From Desulfobacterales bacterium (GTDB lineage Bacteria > Desulfobacterota > Desulfobacteria > Desulfobacterales > UBA2174_A), in contig JALOPD010000008.1 of assembly GCA_025454075.1 (NCBI GenBank), positions 1 through 49,193 of the forward strand: a stretch of 49,193 bases of DNA, given 5' to 3'. The notes under the pieces were generated by a model. That model did not search any database and was not told the DNA's origin. It was given only the letters and a program-made list of their open reading frames with translations. Position numbers and translations under genes: made by a program. Position 1 is the first letter of the stretch. The number at the start of each line of letters is the position of its first letter. Below, one piece after another: positions 25,167 through 32,094 of this stretch.

Positions 25167-26525
25167 ATGGCCGGCGTTCGACGTTCCACCGGCTTCGTCC
25201 GGTTCAAGGAGGAGCGGTGCACGGGCTGCGCCGCCTGTCTGCGCATCTGCCCGACCAAGGCGATCCGCATCCGGCACCAAAAATCGATCCGGATTGTGGA
25301 CCAGTGCATCGGCTGCGGGGCCTGCATCCGCGCCTGTCCGGCCGGGGCCGTGAGCGCCGCAACCATCGGGCTCGACGGTATCCGCAGCGATCACGTGGCG
25401 ATCGCGCTGGTGTCGCCCGTGCTCTACGCCCAGTTCCCCGGGGTCATGCCGGGAGGCGTCCTGCTGGGGCTTCACCGCCTGGGGTTTCATCACACGGTGG
25501 ACATGTCCTTCTTTCTGGAGATGTTCCAATACGCGGCGGAGGAGTTCATCCGCCGCAACCGCCGATCGCCGGGGTCTCCCTGGCCCCTGATCTCCCCCAT
25601 CTGCCCGGTCGTCGTGCGGCTGATCGCCTTCCAGTTCCCAAGCCTTCTTCCCCATGTCCTGCCGGTGCTGCGGCCGGTGGCCCTGATGGCCCGCGAAGTG
25701 AAAAAGCGGATCATCCCCGCCCACACGTCTCAGGGACGGCCGGTGGGTCTGTATTTCATCAATCCCTGCCCGACCAAGGCCGGAGCCCGTTCCGATCGGC
25801 GGGGGACCCCGCCCGAACCCCATGAGGCCGCCATCGGGATCAACGACCTGTTCTCCGAGCTGAAGCGGCAAGTGGATCAGGTTCTCGATTCCGACATGAT
25901 TCCCTTTTCGGGCAGCGGCTTCGAGTTTGAAACCTGCTCCAGCGGGAATGCCGCCCTCGGGGCCATGTCCGGCGGCGAAATCGCCAACATGGACATCGAA
26001 AAAACCCTGTCCGTGCACGGACTGCAGGAAACGGTCGCCTACCTTCACAAAATCGAAATGGGGCTTCTAAAGGACTTCGAATACATCGAATTCCGGACGT
26101 GCCGCGAGGGCTGTCTCGGCGGGGTGCTGACGGCGGTCGACCCCTACATCGCCAAACGCAACGTCCAGAAAATGGTCGGCGTTTTCGGCCTGGGCAGGCG
26201 CCTGCCCCGCGACACCATCCTGCGGCTTTATGAAAAGGGACAATTCCAGCCGGATCAGGATCCCCGGATGCTGACCCGCCTTTTCGGGGCCAGCCGACCG
26301 GCGATGTCTCTGGAAGAGGCCCGGCGCGTGGAGGCGGTTCTGGAGGATATCGAGGGCCGGGACTGCGGGGCCTGCGGGTCGCCGGACTGCAGGACCTTTG
26401 CCGAAGACGTCGTCAGAGGACACGCCGCCCTGGCGGACTGCATCTGGCTGCACGCCCGCAAGCAGGAAGGAAAACCGACACGGTTCGACCGGCCGACGGA
26501 TGACGGAAGGGGAGAGAAATCATGA
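25167..26525 (+). CDS. Degenerate [FeFe]-hydrogenase-like Fe-S protein (ferredoxin, H-cluster-like and RnfB-type Fe-S domains)
   Basis: A 452-residue protein in three parts. Residues 18-57 form two ferredoxin clusters (CTGCAACLRIC, CIGCGACIRAC). About 70-340 is a hydrogenase large-subunit C-terminal-like domain. It keeps the four cysteines that hold the cubane of the H cluster (Cys146 in SPICPV, Cys201 in NPCPTK, Cys312 and Cys316 in TCREGC). The proton-relay cysteine of TSCCP is isoleucine, and the L2/L3 loops lack the MPCxxK and GGGxP patterns. Residues 400-425 are a C-x2-C-x4-C-x16-C cluster domain as in RnfB. It should therefore carry Fe-S clusters but not evolve hydrogen, consistent with a sensory or electron-transfer role. 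ATG 25167 was chosen over 25158 because AAGGAGG at 25151-25157 then has proper spacing. Confidence 0.87.
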   Translation: MAGVRRSTGFVRFKEERCTGCAACLRICPTKAIRIRHQKSIRIVDQCIGCGACIRACPAGAVSAATIGLDGIRSDHVAIALVSPVLYAQFPGVMPGGVLLGLHRLGFHHTVDMSFFLEMFQYAAEEFIRRNRRSPGSPWPLISPICPVVVRLIAFQFPSLLPHVLPVLRPVALMAREVKKRIIPAHTSQGRPVGLYFINPCPTKAGARSDRRGTPPEPHEAAIGINDLFSELKRQVDQVLDSDMIPFSGSGFEFETCSSGNAALGAMSGGEIANMDIEKTLSVHGLQETVAYLHKIEMGLLKDFEYIEFRTCREGCLGGVLTAVDPYIAKRNVQKMVGVFGLGRRLPRDTILRLYEKGQFQPDQDPRMLTRLFGASRPAMSLEEARRVEAVLEDIEGRDCGACGSPDCRTFAEDVVRGHAALADCIWLHARKQEGKPTRFDRPTDDGRGEKS

Positions 26526-26872
26526 ACGTCAAGCAGATCATGGAACGGTTTGAATTGGAAGCGGCCGCGGGGAAAAACGGCCTGGCGCGCGAAGTCAAAG
26601 GCGGGTACTGCGGAGACCTGCTCAGCGATGTCATGGCCAACGCCCCCGTCGGCTGCGTCTGGCTCACCGTCCAGGGCCATCAGAACATCGTTGCGGTAGC
26701 CGTTTTGCGGGAAATGGCGGCGGTGATCCTCACGGGGGACCGCCCGCCGGACCCGGACACCTTGAAAAAAGCCGAACAGGAGAACATCCCGATCCTGAGG
26801 TGGCCCCGTTCGGCGTACGAACTGGCCGGCCGGATGTACGCGCTCGGGGTAGGAGCCCCGCCGCCGGGTTGA
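26522..26872 (+). CDS. DRTGG-domain protein (copy 3, divergent)
   Basis: A 116-residue DRTGG-like domain more distant from copies 1 and 2 (CGDLLSDVMANAPVGCVWLT; VAVLREMAAVILTGDRPP). Its start overlaps the preceding stop by 4 bp (ATGA), so it is translationally coupled to the Fe-S protein, hinting at a stoichiometric complex. AAGGGGAG lies just upstream. The function is unknown. Confidence 0.83.
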   Translation: MNVKQIMERFELEAAAGKNGLAREVKGGYCGDLLSDVMANAPVGCVWLTVQGHQNIVAVAVLREMAAVILTGDRPPDPDTLKKAEQENIPILRWPRSAYELAGRMYALGVGAPPPG

Positions 26873-26893
26873 ACCGGCCTGTCGGGAGAACGT

Positions 26894-27634
26894 TTGTTGC
26901 TGAGAGAATTCAAAGCCGACCTGCACGTCCACACCTGCCTGTCGCCCTGCGCGGATTGGGAAATGAGCCCCCGCAAGATCATCCGGGCCTGCCGGGCCGC
27001 CGGCCTGGGGCTCATCGCCGTCTGCGACCACAACTCCGCCGAAAATGCCGGGGCGGTCATGTCCGTGGGCCGGCGGCACGGCCTCGCCGTGCTGCCGGGC
27101 ATGGAGATCTGCTCCCGCGAGGAAGTTCACGTGCTGGCCGTTTTCGGGGAACTTGAGCAAGCGCTGACCATGCAGGAGATGGTATATGCCCACCTGCCCG
27201 GCGAAAACCGGCCCGAAGTTTTCGGCCACCAGATCGTCGCCACGGAGGCGGATGATGTCCTCGCGCAAAACCCGCGCCTGCTCATCGGAGCGACCGCCCT
27301 TAGCCTCGCGGACATCGTTCGGGCCACGCACGCGCTGAAGGGCCTCAGCCTGGCCGCTCACGTGGATCGGCCGACCAACGGCCTTATCCAACAGCTCGGG
27401 TTCATCCCTCAGGACTTGAACCTCGACGGTGTCGAAGTGTCCCATCGGATCTCCCCGGCGGCGGCCCAAAGCGCCCTGCCGGCCATCGGCAACCTTCCCT
27501 GTCTCACGTTTTCCGACGCCCATGTCCTGAGCGACATCGGCCGGGCGCACACGGGGTTTCTGCTGGAGGCCGCCACCTTCGAAGAGCTGTGCCTGGCGTT
27601 GAAGGCGACCCGCGGCAGAAGGGTTCTGGCCTGA
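26894..27634 (+). CDS. PHP-domain metal-dependent phosphoesterase
   Basis: A 246-residue PHP-family protein. The N-terminal metal motif is DLHVHTCLSPC, followed by the DHN motif near residue 47, GMEI and the histidine in VHVLAVFG. A late SDAH completes the trinuclear metal site. PHP proteins hydrolyse phosphoesters, including 3',5'-bisphosphonucleotides and polymer ends. It starts with a TTG (26894 or 26897) after GGGAGAA, and ends exactly where the next ATG begins. In this operon it could remove a phosphate put on by the HATPases. That role is inference. Confidence 0.88.
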   Translation: MLLREFKADLHVHTCLSPCADWEMSPRKIIRACRAAGLGLIAVCDHNSAENAGAVMSVGRRHGLAVLPGMEICSREEVHVLAVFGELEQALTMQEMVYAHLPGENRPEVFGHQIVATEADDVLAQNPRLLIGATALSLADIVRATHALKGLSLAAHVDRPTNGLIQQLGFIPQDLNLDGVEVSHRISPAAAQSALPAIGNLPCLTFSDAHVLSDIGRAHTGFLLEAATFEELCLALKATRGRRVLA

Positions 27635-28225
27635 ATGCGCGAGCTGTCGCTTCACATCCTGGATATCGTCGAAAACGGCATCAAGGCCGGCGCAGACTTT
27701 CTCGACATCCGCGTGCAGGAGTCCAGCACCGACGACCGTCTGATCTTCTCCGTGGAAGATAACGGCAGCGGCATGCCCGCGGAAAAAGCCAGAAACATCG
27801 ACGACCCGTTCATCACCGGCCGAAAGACCCGCCGCGTCGGTTTGGGGCTTTCGCTGCTCGCTTCGGCGGCCGGCCGCTGCGACGGGGGCATCACGGTGGA
27901 AGGCCGGGCCGGGAAAGGAACCCGGGTCAGGGCGTCCTTCCGCCGCAGCCATATCGACCGCGCCCCATTGGGAGACATGGCGGCGACCCTGGCGGTGTTG
28001 ATCGCCGGCTACCCCCATATTGACTTTCGCTACACTCACGGGGTAAATGAAAAGGAGTTCGTATTGGACACGCGGGATCTCAAATCGGAGTTGGAGGGGC
28101 TTTCCCTCAGCGATCCCGTGGTGGTCCACCACGTGACGGAATCGATCCGGCGTTCGTTGGAGGGGCTGGCCGAAACCCACCCCGAGCCGCCCATGGAGGG
28201 CCCTGATGGCCAAGCTGACCTTTGA
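27635..28225 (+). CDS. Second HATPase with a C-terminal extension
   Basis: A 196-residue GHKL ATPase. The N box is ILDIVENGIKAGA, G1 is VEDNGSGMP and G2 is RRVGLGLSLL. The catalytic domain ends near residue 110. An extension of about 85 residues follows, which I do not recognise. No histidine phosphoacceptor domain is present. The ATG abuts the stop of the PHP gene, and the 3' end overlaps the next gene by 20 bp. Its presence beside a second, different HATPase is unusual and suggests a two-kinase regulatory circuit or a heteromeric ATPase. Confidence 0.87.
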   Translation: MRELSLHILDIVENGIKAGADFLDIRVQESSTDDRLIFSVEDNGSGMPAEKARNIDDPFITGRKTRRVGLGLSLLASAAGRCDGGITVEGRAGKGTRVRASFRRSHIDRAPLGDMAATLAVLIAGYPHIDFRYTHGVNEKEFVLDTRDLKSELEGLSLSDPVVVHHVTESIRRSLEGLAETHPEPPMEGPDGQADL

Positions 28226-28574
28226 AGATTTAAAGCAGATAAAGGAAAAAACCGGGGGTGCGATGGCGCTGCGCCTGGGGCGGCCTCGGGCGACGGTCAC
28301 CGTGCACCTCGGGACCTGCGGCATCGCCGCCGGCGCGCGCGAGGTGATGAATGCCCTCATGGCGGAGATCGCGGACTCCAATCGCCACGACATCCGCGCC
28401 CTCGCCGCCGGCTGCATGGGCCAGTGCGCCAGCGAGCCGCATGTGACGGTCGAACGGGAAGGGTCCGGCCCGGTCACGTACCGGCAGATGAACCCGGACA
28501 AGATCCGGCAGGTTTACCAGCGGCACGTCGTCCAGGGCGAAGTCGTAAGCGATTTCGTTCTGAACAAGGCCTAG
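28206..28574 (+). CDS. Thioredoxin-like 2Fe-2S ferredoxin-family protein
   Basis: A 122-residue protein like the N-terminal domain of NuoF-type subunits. The strand and first cysteine are HLGTCGIAAGAREV; the second pair is GCMGQC followed by SEPHV. Only three cysteines fall in motif positions, because the expected C-x4-C of the first pair is reduced to one cysteine. This is one fewer than in the NuoE-like protein at 19923, so the cluster ligation may be altered. It overlaps the HATPase gene and closes the seven-gene operon. It may connect the sensory proteins to the NuoE/NuoF-like module. Confidence 0.85.
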   Translation: MAKLTFEDLKQIKEKTGGAMALRLGRPRATVTVHLGTCGIAAGAREVMNALMAEIADSNRHDIRALAAGCMGQCASEPHVTVEREGSGPVTYRQMNPDKIRQVYQRHVVQGEVVSDFVLNKA

Positions 28575-28714
28575 CGGCTTCACAGACAGCGGCGACGGGG
28601 TGCCCGGTGTCGGACCGACCGGAGGCTCACCCTGCCGTCCGTTGCCGGCTCCGTGAACCCGACCCGCTTTCACCTTTACCGCCCCCAGCCCCATGGGCCC
28701 TTTGACTCGGACGC

Positions 28715-29821
28715 TTGAACACCAGGGATAACAGACTCCGGCCCATCTGGGTAGACGAGCGCGACGGCGCCCTGAAGGTCATCGACCAGCGCCGGCTCCC
28801 CCATGAGCGGGTCGTCCTCGATCTCAGAAGCGTCGACGACGTGATCGCCGCCATCCGGGCGATGGTGGTTCGCGGGGCCCCGCTCATCGGGGTCGCGGGA
28901 GCCCACGGAATGGTGCTGGCCGCCCGGGCGGCCGCCGGCGGCGGTCAGGGGAGCGCCGGTCTGCAGCACGAGGCGGCGCGCCTGGCGGCCGCGCGCCCCA
29001 CGGCCGTGAATTTAGCCTGGGCGGTGGGGCGCGTCCTGCGGGCGGCGCTCTCCGCCGCGGATCCCATAGAGAGGGTCGCCCAGGCGGCCGAAGCGGCCGA
29101 AGCCATTACCGCGGAGGAGGTCGAAAACTGCCGCAGGATCGGCGTCCACGGCCTGCCGATCATCGAGGCGCTGGCCGCGGTGAAAGGCGGGCGGACCGTG
29201 AACGTCCTGACCCACTGCAACGCCGGCTGGCTGGCCTGCGTGGAACACGGCACGGCGACGGCCCCCATCTACGCGGCCTGCGACCGCGGCATCGACCTGC
29301 ACGTCTGGGTGGACGAAACCCGGCCCCTCAACCAAGGCGCACGCCTGACGGCCTGGGAGCTGGCCGAGCGCGGGGTCCGTCACACGGTCATCACCGACAA
29401 CGCCGGCGGCCACCTCATGCAGCGCGGGCTGGTGGACCTCGTCATCGTCGGCAGCGACCGCACCACGGCCGCAGGGGATGTCGCCAACAAAATCGGCACG
29501 TACCTGAAAGCGCTGGCGGCGCGCGACAACCACCTGCCGTTTTACGTGGCGCTGCCCTCCAGCACGTTCGACTGGGAACTGAGCGACGGGGCGGCCGCCA
29601 TCCCCATCGAGGAGCGCGACCCGGAGGAGGTGCGCTGGGTGCAGGGGTGGGACGGCCGGCGCCGGGCGCGCGTCCGGATCTGCCCGGAGAAAAGCCCGGC
29701 CGCCAACTTCGCCTTCGACGTTACCCCGGCGCGCCTGGTCACCGGCCTGATCACCGAGCGGGGCATATGCAACGCCACCGCCGAAGACATTCGCCGGCTG
29801 TTCCCGGACAAAGTGAAGTAG
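28715..29821 (+). CDS. mtnA: S-methyl-5-thioribose-1-phosphate isomerase
   Basis: A 368-residue eIF2B-like isomerase. The catalytic cysteine lies in VLTHCNAGWLAC and the catalytic aspartate in VGSDRTTAAGD. Also present are MVVRGAPLIGVAGAHG and the NKIGTY segment. It converts methylthioribose-1-phosphate to methylthioribulose-1-phosphate, the step after the phosphorylase encoded 7 kb upstream. The start is a TTG at 28715; no ATG or GTG in frame lies between it and the upstream stop. The enzymes that would process the ketose product are not in the window. Confidence 0.95.
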   Translation: MNTRDNRLRPIWVDERDGALKVIDQRRLPHERVVLDLRSVDDVIAAIRAMVVRGAPLIGVAGAHGMVLAARAAAGGGQGSAGLQHEAARLAAARPTAVNLAWAVGRVLRAALSAADPIERVAQAAEAAEAITAEEVENCRRIGVHGLPIIEALAAVKGGRTVNVLTHCNAGWLACVEHGTATAPIYAACDRGIDLHVWVDETRPLNQGARLTAWELAERGVRHTVITDNAGGHLMQRGLVDLVIVGSDRTTAAGDVANKIGTYLKALAARDNHLPFYVALPSSTFDWELSDGAAAIPIEERDPEEVRWVQGWDGRRRARVRICPEKSPAANFAFDVTPARLVTGLITERGICNATAEDIRRLFPDKVK

Positions 29822-29832
29822 ACGGTTGTTTA

Positions 29833-29930
29833 GGTATTGTGGTATTTAAGATATTTTGCCAAACACCCGAACAACCTAACACCTGAACACCAAAACACCC
29901 AGACACCTAAAGACCTAAATACCCAATACC
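29833..29930 (+). repeat. A/C-rich degenerate short repeats flanked by an imperfect inverted repeat
   Basis: GGTATTGTGGTATTTA (29833-29848) pairs with TAAATACCCAATACC (29916-29930) with one extra base. Between them the motif ACACC or ACCTAA recurs about every 7-9 nt. The right arm ends at the base before the ahbB-like ATG, so the start codon would be near a large mRNA fold. Confidence 0.7.
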
Positions 29931-30413
29931 ATGCTGACCGACCTTGAAAAGAAAGTCATCGCCTCGATCCAGCAGGACCTGCCGATCACGGACCGGCCCT
30001 ATCTGGACATCGCCCGCCGCATCGGGGTTCCCGAGGAGACCCTGCTGGCGGCCCTCCGCAGTCTTAGCGACCGCGGCATCATCCGCCGGTTCGGCGCCAC
30101 CCTGCGCCACCAGAGGACCGGGTACAAGGCCAACGCCATGGGCGCCTGGAGGGTGGACGAAAGCCGCATCGAGGAGATCGGCCGGACCATGGCCTCTTTC
30201 CGGCAGGTGTCCCACTGCTACCGCCGCAACCCCACCTCCCGGTGGCCCTACAACCTGTACACGATGATCCACGCCGAGGACGAGGCGGCCTGCCGCGAGA
30301 CGGCGCGCCGGATGGCGAAGGCCGCCGGCGTGGACGACTACGCCCTGCTCTTCAGCCGGGAGGAGCTGAAGAAAACCTCCATGGTCTACTTCGCCACCGA
30401 CGATGAGGACTGA
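29931..30413 (+). CDS. ahbB: Siroheme decarboxylase subunit, AhbB-type Lrp/AsnC-fold protein
   Basis: A 160-residue protein of the AhbA/AhbB/NirDLGH family. An N-terminal helix-turn-helix (residues about 5-55) leads into the family motif IIRRFGATLRHQ. The ferredoxin-like C-terminal domain holds VSHCYRRNP and WPYNLYTMIH, the histidine and tyrosine region of the active site. With a partner it decarboxylates siroheme to 12,18-didecarboxysiroheme in the alternative heme pathway. The IRRFGA form suggests AhbB rather than AhbA. No ahbA, ahbC or ahbD is evident next to it. A 124-bp inverted-repeat element starts 1 bp after its stop. Confidence 0.87.
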   Translation: MLTDLEKKVIASIQQDLPITDRPYLDIARRIGVPEETLLAALRSLSDRGIIRRFGATLRHQRTGYKANAMGAWRVDESRIEEIGRTMASFRQVSHCYRRNPTSRWPYNLYTMIHAEDEAACRETARRMAKAAGVDDYALLFSREELKKTSMVYFATDDED

Positions 30414-30414
30414 C

Positions 30415-30538
30415 GACGGCTTCGTAAAGAGCCCAACTTCGGCGTTGTGCTGCGTTTCGTTGTCGCTGCGGCGTACCTGAGTACGCCTCGCAACACGAAC
30501 CTTGCACGCCTTGAACTTGGGCTCTTTACGAAGCCGTC
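30415..30538. repeat. 124 bp inverted-repeat element, copy 2 (perfect termini)
   Basis: The terminal 22-mers at 30415-30436 and 30517-30538 are exact inverted repeats beginning GACGGCTTCG. A central hairpin GGCGTAC/GTACGCC (30470-30476, 30481-30487) has a 4-nt loop. The internal sequence aligns with copy 1 at 7758-7885. It lies 1 bp after a stop codon. Confidence 0.9.
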
Positions 30539-30581
30539 ACCTAAATTCATTCAAAAACGAAGCTGCTGCAAACGCTGCTAT

Positions 30582-31937
30582 TTGAGCAAAAGCCTATCCA
30601 CTATCGACGCGCCGCATATTCTACTGGTCAACCCCTGGATCCACGACTTTGCGGCGTACGACTTCTGGGCCAAACCCCTGGGGCTGCTCGGCTTGGCGGC
30701 CATCCTGCGCGCGCACGGCTGCCGGGTGAGCTACCTCGACTGCCTCGACCGGTTCCATCCCCGGATGCCCCGGACCGCCGCCCGCGGCCGCCACGGGCGC
30801 GGCCCGTTCCGAAAATCGATCATCCCCACGCCGCCCCAGTTCCCCGACGTCCGCCGCCGATTCGCCCGCTACGGCATCGACCCGGACTGGTTCCGGGAGG
30901 ATCTCGGGCGGCTCCCCGCCCCGGATCTCGTTTTGGTGACCTCGGGCATGACGTATTGGTACACCGGGGTCCGTGAAACCATCGCCCGGGTAAAACAGGT
31001 TTTCCCGCGGGCGCCGGTGGTGCTGGGGGGCGTCTACGCCACATTATGCCCGGATCACGCCCGGCGATGGTCCGGGGCCGACAAGGTGTTCACCGGTCCG
31101 GCCGAGCCGACCCTCATGGAGCTTTTGTACGCCCACACCGGTTGGACGGCGGCACGACGCTTCGCGCCGGACGACCTTGACACCTATCCATTCCCGGCCC
31201 TCGACCTCCAGCGCCGGATTCCCTATGCCCCGCTGCTGACCTCCCGCGGCTGCCCGTTCGCCTGCGCCTACTGCGCATCGCATCTGCTGGAGCCGCGCCG
31301 CCTGCACCGCAGCCCGGCGTCGGTCGTGGAAGAAATCGCCCACTGGCACCGCGGCGGGGGCGTGTCCGATTTCGTCCTCTACGACGATGCCTTCCTGGCG
31401 CATCCGCACGACCACGCGCTGCCCGTGCTGGAGGCCATCGTGCGGAGCGGGATGCCCCTGCGCTTTCACACCCCGAACGCCCTGCACCTCCGCGGCGTCA
31501 CGGCGGAGACGGCGCGGCTGCTGCGCGCGGCCGGGTTCACCACCCTGCGGTTCGGGCTGGAGACCGCCGAATTCGAAAGCCGGGGAGCCCTGGACCACAA
31601 GGTGACGGCGCCGGAATTCGCACGGGCGACGCACGCGCTCAAGGACGCGGGATTTGCCGGCGGGCAGATCGGGGTCTACCTGCTCGTGGGGCTGCCGGGT
31701 CAGGAAACGGCTGCGATCATTCGTTCCATCGGCGTCGTCAAGCGGGCCGGCCTTGCCCCGGTCCTGACGTATTACTCGCCGATCCCGGGCACTCGTTTGT
31801 GGGGTGAGGCGGTGGCGGCCTCGCGCTACGACCTCGCCTCCGACCCCCTCTACGCCAACAACGCCGTCCTGCCCTGCCGCAAGGAGCCGTTCGACTGGCA
31901 ATGGATGTCGGAAATGAAAAAGCGCGCCAACGCCTGA
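30582..31937 (+). CDS. B12-binding-domain radical SAM protein
   Basis: A protein of about 451 residues. The N-terminal part resembles a cobalamin-binding Rossmann domain (ILLVNPWIHDF, GLLGLAAILRAHGCRV, VVLGGVYATL), but the DxHxxG cobalamin ligand motif is absent. The radical SAM domain carries the 4Fe-4S motif CPFACAYC, then DFVLYDDAF and TTLRFGLETAEF. The frame runs upstream into the inverted-repeat element, where translation looks artificial. The TTG at 30582 is therefore the likeliest start, without a clear ribosome site. It follows the AhbB-type gene but is not an AhbC/AhbD type (no SPASM cysteines seen). The substrate is unknown. Confidence 0.85.
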   Translation: MSKSLSTIDAPHILLVNPWIHDFAAYDFWAKPLGLLGLAAILRAHGCRVSYLDCLDRFHPRMPRTAARGRHGRGPFRKSIIPTPPQFPDVRRRFARYGIDPDWFREDLGRLPAPDLVLVTSGMTYWYTGVRETIARVKQVFPRAPVVLGGVYATLCPDHARRWSGADKVFTGPAEPTLMELLYAHTGWTAARRFAPDDLDTYPFPALDLQRRIPYAPLLTSRGCPFACAYCASHLLEPRRLHRSPASVVEEIAHWHRGGGVSDFVLYDDAFLAHPHDHALPVLEAIVRSGMPLRFHTPNALHLRGVTAETARLLRAAGFTTLRFGLETAEFESRGALDHKVTAPEFARATHALKDAGFAGGQIGVYLLVGLPGQETAAIIRSIGVVKRAGLAPVLTYYSPIPGTRLWGEAVAASRYDLASDPLYANNAVLPCRKEPFDWQWMSEMKKRANA

Positions 31938-31990
31938 GTGGCCCGCCCCGACGGCGCGGCAGTGTCGAACGACAGCCATCCGGTTAGAGA

Positions 31991-32020
31991 TTGACAGCCG
32001 CCGCTGGGCTTTTCTATATA
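31991..32020 (+). promoter_or_regulatory. Probable pepA promoter
   Basis: A consensus TTGACA (31991-31996) and TATATA (32015-32020) at 18 bp, 75 bp upstream of the leucyl aminopeptidase start. Confidence 0.6.
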
Positions 32021-32094
32021 GAGGGTCGACCGCGCCGGCCGGCGGGCCGTGAAATCGGCCCGATGGACGAATCACGCAACCACCAGGAGACCTC

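Noticed and set aside
25167..26525. Annotation as a functional [FeFe] hydrogenase
   Set aside because: The proton-relay cysteine and the L2/L3 active-site patterns are missing, so only a hydrogenase-like Fe-S protein is supported.
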